64,000 bases of DNA from JBFAPK01 sp040676675 (GCF_040676675.1 NZ_JBFAPK010000001.1:1-64000); one strand, 5' to 3'; counted from the first letter of the stretch, positions 35,812 through 44,949 are shown. Numbers and translations: made by a program. The notes: generated from the sequence alone by a model not told the origin.

Positions 35812-35978
35812 GCGACCGGCGGATCAGGTCCGGCCGCGGGCGGGGGGCGGCGTCCGGCCAGGGGACGAGCGGCCGGCGGGGGGCGGCGTCCGGCCACGGG
35901 ACGAGCGGCCGGCCGATCGCACCCGACCACGGGGCGGGTGCGCGGCGGACGAGGCCCGACGGCCGGGTGGGCGGGTAG
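35808..35978 (+). CDS. tiny Arg/Gly-rich ORF coupled to the effector gene
   Basis: 56 codons. Its ATG overlaps the effector stop as ATGA and its TAG is three bases before the next ATG, the arrangement of a translationally coupled gene. The product is basic and contains a 12-residue unit twice (RGAASGxGTSGR). No domain is recognised. It could equally be a spacer created by tandem duplication in GC-rich DNA. Codon third positions are G/C-rich but not decisive. Confidence 0.35.
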   Translation: MSDRRIRSGRGRGAASGQGTSGRRGAASGHGTSGRPIAPDHGAGARRTRPDGRVGG

Positions 35979-35981
35979 CGG

Positions 35982-36248
35982 ATGGCGCGCGACTACGACA
36001 CCCAGCTGCTGGAGTCGGTGGCGGTACGTCGCCGCCGGCTCCGGGACGCGCTGCTCTACGGATCGCTCGCCATCCGGCGGTCCTACGAGGAGAACCTCGG
36101 CCGGGCGATGGCCGGTGTGGTGGTGGCCGCCGTGCTGACCGGCGGCTGCGTCGGCTGGTCGTTCGTCCAGCACCAGATCGCGGTGCAGCAGCAGCAACAG
36201 CGGGAACAGCTCAACCCGACGGTCGGGCCGACCGGACCGGGCCGATGA
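35982..36248 (+). CDS. EccB-like single-pass membrane stub
   Basis: 88 residues. A cytoplasmic N-terminus with RRRRLRDALLYGS precedes one membrane helix (LGRAMAGVVVAAVLTGGCVGWSF, about residues 39-62). A Gln-rich short tail follows. The basic amphipathic lead and helix resemble the first 70 residues of EccB, but the periplasmic repeat domain of about 400 residues is absent. It sits where EccB would be expected, just before EccD, and probably forms part of the secretion membrane complex. The resemblance was judged by eye. Confidence 0.65.
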   Translation: MARDYDTQLLESVAVRRRRLRDALLYGSLAIRRSYEENLGRAMAGVVVAAVLTGGCVGWSFVQHQIAVQQQQQREQLNPTVGPTGPGR

Positions 36249-36257
36249 GGAGGCAGC

Positions 36258-37577
36258 GTGGCGGCGCGTTACAGCCGGGTGACCGTGGTCGGCACCCGGC
36301 GCCGGTTGGACACCGTACTGCCGTCTGACGAACCGGTCGGGCGGCTCCTGCCGGACGTGCTGCGGCTGCTCGACGAGCCGATCTCCCGGCCGCCACGCCC
36401 GCGCCACCTGGTCACCCGTACCGGGGCGGTACTCGCCAGCGACGCCACGCTCGCCACCGCCGAGATCGCCGACGGCTCGGTGCTGGAACTCGTGGGCGTC
36501 GACGACAGCCCGCCCGCCCCGGTGGTGCACGACGTCACCGAGGAGACCGCCGACGGGCTCGCCCGCCGCTCCTGGCGCTGGGGTCCGGCAGCACGCCGCT
36601 GGACCGCGACCGGCGCGGGCAGTCTCGCGCTGCTGCTCGGCGCCGCGTTCCTGCGCGAGCTGGTGCCGGGCGCGGCGGCGCTGGTCTGGCTCACCGTGCT
36701 CGCCGGGGCCGGCTGCCTGCTCGGCGTCGCGCTGGGCCGGGTACGCGAGCCGCTCGGCACCGGCGTACTGCTCGCGGCCAGCGGCGTCGGGCTGGCGGCG
36801 GCGTGGACGGCGGGCGAGGGCTGGCCGGGGTACGCCCGCTGGGCGCTGCTGGCCGGACTCGCCGCGATCCTGCTGGCGCTGCACGGCGTCGCCACCCCGC
36901 TGGGGCGCGCCGGACTGGTCGGCGGCGCCTTCGGGCTCGTACTGACCGGGCTCTGGCTCGCCGGCGCGCTGCTGGAACTCCCGGCCGAGCGGCTGGCCGC
37001 CGTACTGGCCGCCGTCTCGATCATCCTGGTCGGACTGCTGCCCCGGATCGCCCTCTCCAGCGCCGGGCTGACCCGGCTCGACGACCGGCTGACCGGCGGC
37101 GCCGAGGTCACCCGCCGGGACGTCACCACCGCGCTCGACGCCGCGTACCGGGCGCTCGGCTTCGCCGTACTGGCCACGGCCGGGTCGGCCGCGCTCGCGG
37201 GCTGGCTGCTCGCGGCCCACCCGAACCGCTGGACGGCCCCGCTGGCCGGGCTGCTCGTGGTGATCCTGCTCAGCCGGGCGCGTACCTATCCGCTCGTCGG
37301 CGAGGTCCTCTCCCTGCTGGTCGCGGCGGTCGTCGTGCTGGTGGCGCTGCTGCTGGCCTGGCGGCGCGGCGCGGGCGAGGTGTCGGTGGCGATGCCGCTC
37401 GCGCTCGCCGTCGTGGCCGCGGGCTGCCTGGCCCTGGTCGCCGTCGAGCCGCCGCCGCACGTCCAGGCGCGGCTGCGCCGGATCGCCGACCGGATCGAGA
37501 TGGTCGCCGTGGTGGCGGCGCTGCCCGTCGTGGTCGGCGTCTTCGGCGTCTACGGCCGGCTACTGCATGCGTTCTGA
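36258..37577 (+). CDS. eccD: type VII secretion integral membrane protein EccD
   Basis: 439 residues from a GTG with GAGGAGG upstream. Residues 1-90 form the ubiquitin-like YukD/EccD domain (SRVTVVGTRRRLDTVLPSDEPVGRLLPDVLRLL). Eleven or so membrane helices follow from about residue 118 to the end. This is the canonical EccD plan, the channel-forming component of the ESX membrane complex in actinobacteria. It begins nine bases after the EccB-like stub. It ends ten bases before the next gene's start. Confidence 0.9.
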   Translation: MAARYSRVTVVGTRRRLDTVLPSDEPVGRLLPDVLRLLDEPISRPPRPRHLVTRTGAVLASDATLATAEIADGSVLELVGVDDSPPAPVVHDVTEETADGLARRSWRWGPAARRWTATGAGSLALLLGAAFLRELVPGAAALVWLTVLAGAGCLLGVALGRVREPLGTGVLLAASGVGLAAAWTAGEGWPGYARWALLAGLAAILLALHGVATPLGRAGLVGGAFGLVLTGLWLAGALLELPAERLAAVLAAVSIILVGLLPRIALSSAGLTRLDDRLTGGAEVTRRDVTTALDAAYRALGFAVLATAGSAALAGWLLAAHPNRWTAPLAGLLVVILLSRARTYPLVGEVLSLLVAAVVVLVALLLAWRRGAGEVSVAMPLALAVVAAGCLALVAVEPPPHVQARLRRIADRIEMVAVVAALPVVVGVFGVYGRLLHAF

Positions 37578-37587
37578 GGAGTTCGTG

Positions 37588-38937
37588 GTGAACCAGCCTG
37601 GTTGGCACAGCGACGTACTGGCCGACATCGGCGGCACCGAGGCCCGGACCGGCCGGCCGGACGGGACCACACCACCGGACCGCACGCCGGCACCGGACCG
37701 CACGCCGGCACCGGACGGTACGTCACCGCCGGACCGGCCGGCGTCGGGCCGCGCGACGGTACCGGTCCGTCCGGTCGCCTCGGGCCACGCGCCGGTACCG
37801 GGACAGTCGCTGCCCGCGGTCTTCCCCCGCCCACCGGCCCACCCGCCCGCGACCGTCGCACCGCCGCCGCCCGTCCCCGCACCGCCGCCCGCGACCGCCA
37901 CGGCACCGCCGCCGCCCGTTCCCGTGGCACCGCCGCCGCCCGTACCCGTGGCACCGCCCGCGCCGCCGGCCGTCGCCGCGACCGCGCCGGTGCCGACGTC
38001 GTCGGCGTACCCGGTGCCGGTGCGGCCGGCGCCGCTCGTGCCGTACTCCGACGGGCCGCCCGCCCCGGCCGGCCCGTCCGCGCTCGACGCGCTGGTCCGG
38101 CGCCAGCCGCACGGCGACGGCGTGCGGCGCGGCATCGTCCGGGCGGCCCGGCGGGCCCTCGGCGCCAGCGCCTCCGCCGACGCCTACGCCGTCGCCAACG
38201 ACCTGCGCCAGGTGGTGCAGCCGGTCACCACCTGCCGCCGGCTGCTGGTCTGCGGGGTACGCGGCGGCGCCGGCGCCACCACCCTCGCCGCCCTGCTCGG
38301 CCTCGCGTACCTCGGCCACCGCCGCGAGCGGACGCTGACCATGGACGTGACCCGGGGCGACGGCTCGCTGGCGTTCCGGCTGAGCGACGCGGCGGTCTGG
38401 CCGTACCAGGAGGTCGCCGAGCTGGGCCGCCACCCCGACGTGGAGCGCGCCGCCCGGCTGGTGCGGGCCCGCGACCAGCTCAGCATCCTGCCCCGCCCGG
38501 CCGGCGTCGGGGTCGACGACTACTGGACGGCGAGCGCCGTGCTGACCCGCTTCTTCAGCCTCGCCGTCGTCGACGGCGGGCACGGCGCCCTGACCGAGCC
38601 GGGGCACCTCGACCGGGCGCACGTGCTCGTCCTGGCCATCCCGGCCACCGTGGACGGTCTGCGTACCGCCCTCGACTGGGTGGGCCGGGCGGGGCCTCAG
38701 ACGTGGCGGCGGACCGTACCGGTGCTGGTCGAGCACGCCCCGGACGGCGGGCTGCGCCGGGACGCCACCCTGCGGGCCCTCGACGACGCCGCCGCCCCCG
38801 CGACCTGGGTCGGGTACGACCGCAGCCTCGCCACCGGCGGCGCCCTGCAACCCCGGCGGCTGAGCCAGCGGACCGTCGACTCGGTGCTGCGCGTGGCGGG
38901 CGCCGCCCTGACCCGGGCCTGCGGTGAGCGCCGGTGA
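37588..38937 (+). CDS. proline-rich MinD/EspI-like protein with degenerate Walker A
   Basis: 449 residues. The GTG at 37588 has GAGGAG six bases upstream, and an ATG at 37567 is an alternative. Residues 1-160 are Pro/Ala/Thr-rich. Residues 210-445 fold like the MinD/ParA ATPases of ESX loci (EspI type): LLVCGVRGGAGATTLAALLGLAY, TMDVTRGDGSLAFRL, LAVVDGGHG and a terminal helix. The P-loop reads RGGAGATT where KGGxGKT is expected, so both lysines are gone and ATP hydrolysis is doubtful. It probably acts as a regulatory or docking subunit of the secretion machine. Confidence 0.75.
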   Translation: MNQPGWHSDVLADIGGTEARTGRPDGTTPPDRTPAPDRTPAPDGTSPPDRPASGRATVPVRPVASGHAPVPGQSLPAVFPRPPAHPPATVAPPPPVPAPPPATATAPPPPVPVAPPPPVPVAPPAPPAVAATAPVPTSSAYPVPVRPAPLVPYSDGPPAPAGPSALDALVRRQPHGDGVRRGIVRAARRALGASASADAYAVANDLRQVVQPVTTCRRLLVCGVRGGAGATTLAALLGLAYLGHRRERTLTMDVTRGDGSLAFRLSDAAVWPYQEVAELGRHPDVERAARLVRARDQLSILPRPAGVGVDDYWTASAVLTRFFSLAVVDGGHGALTEPGHLDRAHVLVLAIPATVDGLRTALDWVGRAGPQTWRRTVPVLVEHAPDGGLRRDATLRALDDAAAPATWVGYDRSLATGGALQPRRLSQRTVDSVLRVAGAALTRACGERR

Positions 38938-41900
38938 CCACCCGACTCGTCCATCGCCCGGCCCGCGCCACCCGCCCACCGGCCGAGACCGCGCCGCGCC
39001 CGGTGGAGTCGCCGCCCACGCTCCCCGACGGCAAGGCCGGATCCAACCTGCTCATGCTGCTGCCCGCGGTCGGCATCGCCGGCTCGCTGTCGATGATGCT
39101 CTTCTCCCGGGGCAGCGGCTTCGCCGTGATCGGCGCGCTGGTGCTGGTCGTCGCGCTGGCCGCGAGCGGGCTGCTGATGCTCTCCCAGCGGGGCCAGGCC
39201 GCGCGGGCCCGCCGGCAGCAGCGCGAGCGGTACCTCGACTACCTGGAGGAGCTGCGGGAGAGCCTCGCGGAGCAGGAGCGCGCCGCCCGGGTCCGGGGTC
39301 GGCTGCTCAACCCGTCGGTGGAGGCGCTGTTCGACCTGGTCCGTGACCCGGCGCGGCGGTGGGAGCGGCGCCGCGGCGACGCGGACTTCCTCGCCGTACG
39401 GGTCGGGCTCGGCACCGTACCGGTGCAGCGGCTCGACCTGCCCGACCGGGGTACCGCGCTGGTGCCCACCGACCCGTTCATGCTGGCCGAGGCGCGCGCG
39501 ATGGTACGCCGCTTCGGCAGCGCCCCGGGGATGCCGCTGGTGGTGCCGCTGGACCGGGCCGGGGACGTCAGCATCGTCGGGCCGCGCGAATCCGTGCTCC
39601 GCGCGGCGCGGGCGCTGCTCTGCCAGCTCGCCGCGCTGCACGCGCCGGACGACGTGGCGCTGGCCCTGGCGCACCCGCCGGACCGGGAGGGCGACTGGGC
39701 CTGGGTCCGCTGGCTGCCGCACGTGCTCGACCCGGAGCGGCAGGACGGGACGGTCCCGCTGCGCCGGATCGCGGCCGACCCGGCGGCGCTGCGGATCCTG
39801 CTGCACGACGAGCTGACCCGCCGCGCCGCGCAGGTCGACGAGCTGCGACGCAACCTGGGCGACCGGCGCGGTACCGCGCGGATGCGCCGGCTGGTGGTGG
39901 TGCACGACACGTACGGTTCGGTCGCCCAGGAGCTGGCCCTGCCCGATCCGGCCACCTCCGCCGGGCAGCTCGGCGTCACCGTGCTGCACCTGGTCGCCGA
40001 CCGGCTGCGAGAGCCGGACCAGGTGGCGGTGCGGCTCACCGTCGGCGGTACCGAGGTCGTGGTCGAGGAGTTGGGCGGGCCCGCGCCCGGGGTGCGTGCC
40101 GGCCGGGTCGACCCGGTCACGCCGGCGCTCGCCGAGGGGCTGGCCCGGCTGCTCGCCCCGCTGCGGCTCTCGCCCGACTCGGTCGAGGAGCACACCCAGG
40201 CCGGCCCGGTGGACGTGGTCGGGCTGCTCGGCGCCGACGACCCGGCCCGGCTCGACGTACCGCGGCTGTGGCGTGACCGCGGCGAGCGCGGTTTCCTGCG
40301 GGTACCGATCGGCGTGGACGACCAGGGCCGGCCGGTGGTGCTCGACCTGAAGGAGTCGGCGCAGCTCGGCATGGGCCCGCACGGGCTCTGCGTGGGGGCG
40401 ACCGGCTCCGGCAAGAGCGAGCTGCTCCGGATGCTGGTGCTGGCGCTGGCCATGACCCATCCGCCGGAGCGGGTGGCGATGGTGCTGATCGACTACAAGG
40501 GCGGGGCGACCTTCGCGCCCTTCGGCTCGCTGCCGCACGTCGCCGGGGTGATCACCAACCTGGAGGACGACGCGGGGCTGGTCGAGCGGGTGTACGCCAG
40601 CCTCGACGGCGAGGTCAAGCGCCGCCAGCAGGTGCTGCGCGACGGCGGCAACATCGCCGACGTGGCCGACTACCACGCGCTGCGCGCCGAGCGGCCCGAG
40701 CTGCCGCCACTGCCGCACCTGCTGGTCATCATCGACGAGTTCGGCGAGCTGCTCACCGCCCGGCCGGACTTCATCGAGCTGTTCCTCACGATCGGGCGGA
40801 TCGGCCGGAGCATCGGCATCCACCTGCTCCTGTCCAGCCAGCGGATCGAGGGCGGCAAGCTCAGGGGGCTGGACGCGTACCTGTCGTACCGGCTGGGGCT
40901 GCGGACGTTCTCCGAGTCGGAGAGCCGTACGGTGCTGGAGACGCCGGACGCCTTCCACCTGCCGCCGCTGCCCGGGTTCGGCTTCCTGAAGGTGGACACC
41001 ACCATCTACCAGCGGTTCAAGGGCGGCTACGTCTCCGGCCGGTACCGCCCGCCCGCCGACCGGCCCCTGCCGGCCGTGCCGGAGGCGCCGAAGGTCGGCG
41101 AGTACCGCCAGTACAACGCCCCGGCCCGCGCCGACGACGAGGTCCCGGTGGAGCTGCCGGAACGCTCGGTCGGCGCCACCCTCATGGGCGTCGTGATCGA
41201 GCAGCTCGCCGCGGCGGCCCGGCCCGTGCACCAGATCTGGCTGCCGCCGATGCCCGCCCTGCTCACCCTCGACCGGGTGGCCGGGCCGGTACGCGCGGGC
41301 GCGGACGGGCTGGCGTTCGCCGTCGACCTCCCGCCGATGCGGATCCCGCTCGGGCTCGTCGACGACCCGGCCCGGCAGCGGCAGGGCGTCTGGGCGCTCG
41401 ACCTCACCGACGCGGGCGGCCACCTCGCCGTCATCGGCGGGCCGCAGTCGGGCAAGACCACGCTGCTGCGTACGTTGGTCACCGCGCTCGCCCTCACGCA
41501 CACGCCGCGCCAGGTCGCGGTCTACGGCGTGGACCTGGTCGGCTCCGGGCTCGGCGCGCTCGGCGCGTTCCCGCACGTCGGCGGAGTAGCCGGGCGGGGC
41601 GACCGGGAGCGGGTCCGGCGCACCGTCGAAGAGGTCCGGGCCATGCTGGAGCAGCGCGAGCGGCTCTGCCGGGAGCTGGGCGTCGACTCGGTCGAGCAGC
41701 TGCGCGCCCGCCACGCGCGGGGCGAGGTCGCCGAACTGCCCAGCGCCGACGTGCTGCTGGTGGTAGACGGCATCGGCGCGCTGCGCGACGACTTCGAGGA
41801 ACTGGAACCGCTCGTCGCCGACCTGCTGCAACGCGGCGGCGGGTACGGCGTGCACGTGGTCGCGACGATGCTGCGCTGGAACGACGTGCGGATCGCGTTG

Positions 41901-42896
41901 CAGGCGACCTTCGGCAGCCGGGTGGAGCTGCGGCTCGGCGATCCGAGCGACTCGTCCATCGCGCGCCGGCTCGCCGAGACCATCCGCACCGACCAGCCGG
42001 GGCGGGCGCTCACCACCGACCAGCTCTTCGCCCAGGTCGCGCTGCCCCGGATCGACGGGGTCACGGCCACGGCGGGGCTCACCGAGGCGGTCGAGCAGGT
42101 CGCCGGGATGGTACGTCGGGCCTGGCCCGGCGAGCCGGCCCCGGCGGTACGGGTGCTGCCGCACCGCCTGCCGGCCCGGTTGCTGCCGGACGCGGCCCGC
42201 GAGCCGGTGCGGGTGCCGATCGGCGTGGACGAGCTGGCGCTGCACCCCGTCGGGCTGGACCTCTTCGGCACCGACCAGCACCTGCTGGTTCTCGGCGACG
42301 ACGGCTGCGGCAAGACGAACCTGTTGCGGCTGGTCGCGCACGGGCTGGTCGAGCGGTACACCGCCAAGGAGCTGGCGCTCGCGGTGATGGACCCGCGCGG
42401 GCTGCTGCGCGACGTGGCGCCGGAGGAGTACGTCGGCGGGTACGGCCACAACCCCCGGCTCTGCGCCTCGCTGGCGGTCGGGGTCGCCAAGGAACTCGCC
42501 AAGCGGGTGCCGGACGACCCGGGTGGGCGTCCGCCGGCCGACGGTACGACCGACACCCGGATCGTCGTGCTCATCGACGACTACGACCTGCTCACGGCGA
42601 CCAACCAGCGCCCACTGGAGGCGCTGCTGCCGTACCTGCCGGCGGCCCGGGACCTCGGGCTGCACGTGGTGGTGACCCGCCGCGTGGCCGGCGCGTCCCG
42701 GGCGCTGTACGACCCGTTCCTGCTCGCCCTGCGCGAGAACGGCGCGACCGGGCTGGTGATGGCCGGCGAGCGCGCCGAGGGGCAGCTCTTCCCGGGCGTC
42801 CACGCGGGACCACAGCCGGCCGGCCGGGGCTGGTGGGTACGGCGGGGCGAGCCGGTGCGGCTGGTGCAGACCGCGGTCGACGGGGAACAGCGGTGA
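38934..42896 (+). CDS. eccC: type VII secretion ATPase EccC (three FtsK domains)
   Basis: 1320 residues from a GTG that overlaps the previous stop. Two membrane helices lie at about residues 38-85. Three FtsK/SpoIIIE domains follow. D1 has Walker A GATGSGKS (about 488-496) and Walker B LLVIIDEF. D2 has GGPQSGKT (about 834) with VLLVVDGIG, lacking the catalytic Glu. D3 has GDDGCGKT (about 1121) with VVLIDDYD. A single-chain EccC with only D1 fully canonical matches known ESX motors, in which D1 drives transport and D2/D3 bind substrate signals. It is the central component of this locus. Confidence 0.96.
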   Translation: MTTRLVHRPARATRPPAETAPRPVESPPTLPDGKAGSNLLMLLPAVGIAGSLSMMLFSRGSGFAVIGALVLVVALAASGLLMLSQRGQAARARRQQRERYLDYLEELRESLAEQERAARVRGRLLNPSVEALFDLVRDPARRWERRRGDADFLAVRVGLGTVPVQRLDLPDRGTALVPTDPFMLAEARAMVRRFGSAPGMPLVVPLDRAGDVSIVGPRESVLRAARALLCQLAALHAPDDVALALAHPPDREGDWAWVRWLPHVLDPERQDGTVPLRRIAADPAALRILLHDELTRRAAQVDELRRNLGDRRGTARMRRLVVVHDTYGSVAQELALPDPATSAGQLGVTVLHLVADRLREPDQVAVRLTVGGTEVVVEELGGPAPGVRAGRVDPVTPALAEGLARLLAPLRLSPDSVEEHTQAGPVDVVGLLGADDPARLDVPRLWRDRGERGFLRVPIGVDDQGRPVVLDLKESAQLGMGPHGLCVGATGSGKSELLRMLVLALAMTHPPERVAMVLIDYKGGATFAPFGSLPHVAGVITNLEDDAGLVERVYASLDGEVKRRQQVLRDGGNIADVADYHALRAERPELPPLPHLLVIIDEFGELLTARPDFIELFLTIGRIGRSIGIHLLLSSQRIEGGKLRGLDAYLSYRLGLRTFSESESRTVLETPDAFHLPPLPGFGFLKVDTTIYQRFKGGYVSGRYRPPADRPLPAVPEAPKVGEYRQYNAPARADDEVPVELPERSVGATLMGVVIEQLAAAARPVHQIWLPPMPALLTLDRVAGPVRAGADGLAFAVDLPPMRIPLGLVDDPARQRQGVWALDLTDAGGHLAVIGGPQSGKTTLLRTLVTALALTHTPRQVAVYGVDLVGSGLGALGAFPHVGGVAGRGDRERVRRTVEEVRAMLEQRERLCRELGVDSVEQLRARHARGEVAELPSADVLLVVDGIGALRDDFEELEPLVADLLQRGGGYGVHVVATMLRWNDVRIALQATFGSRVELRLGDPSDSSIARRLAETIRTDQPGRALTTDQLFAQVALPRIDGVTATAGLTEAVEQVAGMVRRAWPGEPAPAVRVLPHRLPARLLPDAAREPVRVPIGVDELALHPVGLDLFGTDQHLLVLGDDGCGKTNLLRLVAHGLVERYTAKELALAVMDPRGLLRDVAPEEYVGGYGHNPRLCASLAVGVAKELAKRVPDDPGGRPPADGTTDTRIVVLIDDYDLLTATNQRPLEALLPYLPAARDLGLHVVVTRRVAGASRALYDPFLLALRENGATGLVMAGERAEGQLFPGVHAGPQPAGRGWWVRRGEPVRLVQTAVDGEQR

Positions 42897-43294
42897 GCCG
42901 GGACGTGATAGCGCTGCTGCCGGCGGCCCCGGACGTACCGGCGATGCTGGCCGCCATGGCCGCCGCGGGCGAGGAGTTGCTGGTGCTGCCGGCGGCCGGC
43001 AGGGCGGTACTGCAACTCTGCGACGCGGCCGACCCGGAGCACGTCCGGCCGCTGCTCAGCATCGAGGAACCGCTCATGGTGACGGTGCCGGGCGAGGTGA
43101 CCCGGCTGCTCGGCGCGGAGGTGGGCGTCGAGGTACCCACCCCGGTCTGGTGGGTCGAGGCCCGGGCCGCCGCCACGCCGGAACGCGCCGTGCGGCTCGC
43201 GTACCGGTTCGCCGGAGCGCTGGTACGACGCCTCGGCGGCGTCGTCTGGCCACCCCCACCCGCACCCCACCCGCACCCCCGCCCGCCGATCTAG
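42893..43294 (+). CDS. small T7SS-locus protein, unknown function
   Basis: 133 residues from a GTG overlapping the eccC stop (GTGA). It is a mixed alpha/beta protein with SRDVIALLPAAPDVPAMLAAMAAAGEELLVLP and PVWWVEARAAATPERAVRLAYRFAGALVRRLGG, and a Pro/His-rich tail. No known domain is recognised. It looks soluble. Its stop codon TAG is supplied by the left arm of a palindromic element, so the present C-terminus may have been set by that element's insertion or spread. Confidence 0.65.
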   Translation: MSRDVIALLPAAPDVPAMLAAMAAAGEELLVLPAAGRAVLQLCDAADPEHVRPLLSIEEPLMVTVPGEVTRLLGAEVGVEVPTPVWWVEARAAATPERAVRLAYRFAGALVRRLGGVVWPPPPAPHPHPRPPI

Positions 43295-43344
43295 GGCAAA
43301 TCCCCGTTGATTGATCTCCAATCACCACGATTTGCCCTAGATCG
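43287..43344. repeat. palindromic intergenic element, type A copy 2
   Basis: A perfect 16-bp inverted repeat, CGATCTAGGGCAAATC (43287-43302) with its complement at 43329-43344. The right half is almost identical over about 36 bases to the copy at 14212. The TAG in the left arm is the stop codon of the preceding gene. Confidence 0.9.
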
Positions 43345-43359
43345 ACGAGGCGGGCCGGC

Positions 43360-44916
43360 ATGAGAAACGAGACGAGGAAGGCGTTGGGAATGGAACGGCA
43401 TGAGCCGACGCGGCTGGACATGCGGACCTACCTGGAGCGGTACGCGCCGCTGGCCCCCGGTGCGGCCGCGGCCTTCGGCCGGGAGCTGGCCGAACGGCTG
43501 GCCGAACGGCACGCCGACGGGCGGGTCCAGGGCCCGGTCGAGAGCATCCTGGTCGACGTGGACGAGGCGGACGGTACGGCCTCGCCGGTGCTCACCGACC
43601 CCGATCCGGGGCCGGAGCCCGGCCCCGCCCCGGCCGGCTGGGCGCCGGCCGACGACGTCTTCTGCGTCGGCGTCGTCCTCGCCTACCTGCTCGGCAGCGG
43701 GCTGACCCCGCAGGGGGAGGCGCCGCCCCGGCCCGCGACCGTGCCCGAGCCGCTCTGGTCCCTGGTCGCCGAGGCCCTGCGGCCCGATCCGGTCGCGCGT
43801 CCGGCGGCGGCGGCGCTGGCGGAGCGGTTGGGCGAGACCGCCGATCGGCTCGACGAGGATCCGTCGGCGTACCCGGCCGCCGCCGGCGAGCCGGAGGTCG
43901 GGTTCGGGCCGGACGGTACGGCGGGCGCCCTGCGCGCCCCGACCCAGGAGTTCCCGCCGCTGCTGCCCGGCCACCGCCCGGCAAACCCGGACCGGTCCGC
44001 CGACCCCGGCCCGGCCTACCTCGCCTACGAAACCGCCGACCCGGACTTCGCCGACCCCGATCCCGGCCCGGCCTACCTCACCCACGGAACCGCCGACCCC
44101 GATCCCGTCCCCGCCTACCTCGCCCACGAAAGTGCCGGCCCCGATCCCGACCCGGCCTACCTCGCCTACGGAAGTGCCGGTGCCGGAACCGGGGCGGACC
44201 AGACCGCGGCCATGATCCCCGGTCTGGGCCCGGCACCCGAGCCCGGCGCGGCTCCGGAGTCGGGCCCTCAGCCGGGTCCGGTCGGGCTGGACGGCTCGCC
44301 CCGGCCGCCCGACCGGCGGGGCCCGTACCTGATCGCGGGCGTGAGCGCGGCGATCGTGCTCGTCGTGGTCGGCGTGGTCTACGCGGTGCTCGGCTCCTCG
44401 TCCGGCGGACGCACCCCGGCGGCGGCCGGTACGTCGGCCGTGACGGAGCCGGCCGGCACGGGACCGGCCGCGCCGCCACCGGTCACGCCGAGCGCCCTGC
44501 CGACCCTCACCCCCGTGGCGACGCCCACCCGGGCGACGCCGACCGCCCCGCCCACCCGGACCAGCCGCCCGACGCCGGCGCGTACCCCGTCGCGTACACC
44601 CGCCGAACCGCGTACGCCGACCACGGTCTGCCTGCAACCGGACTGCTCCGCCCGGGTCACCTTCCAGCCGCAGAACGGGCATCTGATCGTCTGCGACGAG
44701 CGCAAGGACGGCTTCTCGGCGATCGGCATCTACAGCCGGTCGGACGTCGTACCGACCGACGAGCGGCGGGTGTGGAACAGCGACGCGGTGGGCAGCTGCG
44801 TCGACCGGGACCTGGAGCTGCCGAAGGGGATCAAGGTCACCTTCAAGGCGTGCATCGGCGAGCGCCCGACCCTGACCGTCACCGCGTGCAGCGCGCCGGC
44901 CACCCGGTCGTACTGA
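43360..44916 (+). CDS. membrane protein with protein-kinase C-lobe remnant
   Basis: 518 residues (an ATG at 43390 is an alternative start). Residues 1-165 resemble the end of a Ser/Thr kinase: ADDVFCVGVVLAYLLGSG, then LWSLVAEALRPDPVARPAAAALAERL. The P-loop, catalytic Lys and HRD/DFG motifs are missing, so it is not a kinase. Four imperfect PAYLAYxxADPDP repeats lie at about 215-275. One membrane helix (GPYLIAGVSAAIVLVVVGVVYAVLG, about 325-347) and a Thr/Pro-rich linker lead to a small extracellular domain with four or five Cys (residues 420-518). It may sense an outside signal for the secretion locus. Confidence 0.7.
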   Translation: MRNETRKALGMERHEPTRLDMRTYLERYAPLAPGAAAAFGRELAERLAERHADGRVQGPVESILVDVDEADGTASPVLTDPDPGPEPGPAPAGWAPADDVFCVGVVLAYLLGSGLTPQGEAPPRPATVPEPLWSLVAEALRPDPVARPAAAALAERLGETADRLDEDPSAYPAAAGEPEVGFGPDGTAGALRAPTQEFPPLLPGHRPANPDRSADPGPAYLAYETADPDFADPDPGPAYLTHGTADPDPVPAYLAHESAGPDPDPAYLAYGSAGAGTGADQTAAMIPGLGPAPEPGAAPESGPQPGPVGLDGSPRPPDRRGPYLIAGVSAAIVLVVVGVVYAVLGSSSGGRTPAAAGTSAVTEPAGTGPAAPPPVTPSALPTLTPVATPTRATPTAPPTRTSRPTPARTPSRTPAEPRTPTTVCLQPDCSARVTFQPQNGHLIVCDERKDGFSAIGIYSRSDVVPTDERRVWNSDAVGSCVDRDLELPKGIKVTFKACIGERPTLTVTACSAPATRSY

Positions 44917-44949
44917 TCCCGGCGCCGGTCGCGCTGATGGGGCCGGTCG

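Noticed and set aside
38697..42803. 1368-codon open frame antisense to eccC
   Set aside because: A shadow frame; the sense strand encodes three FtsK domains.
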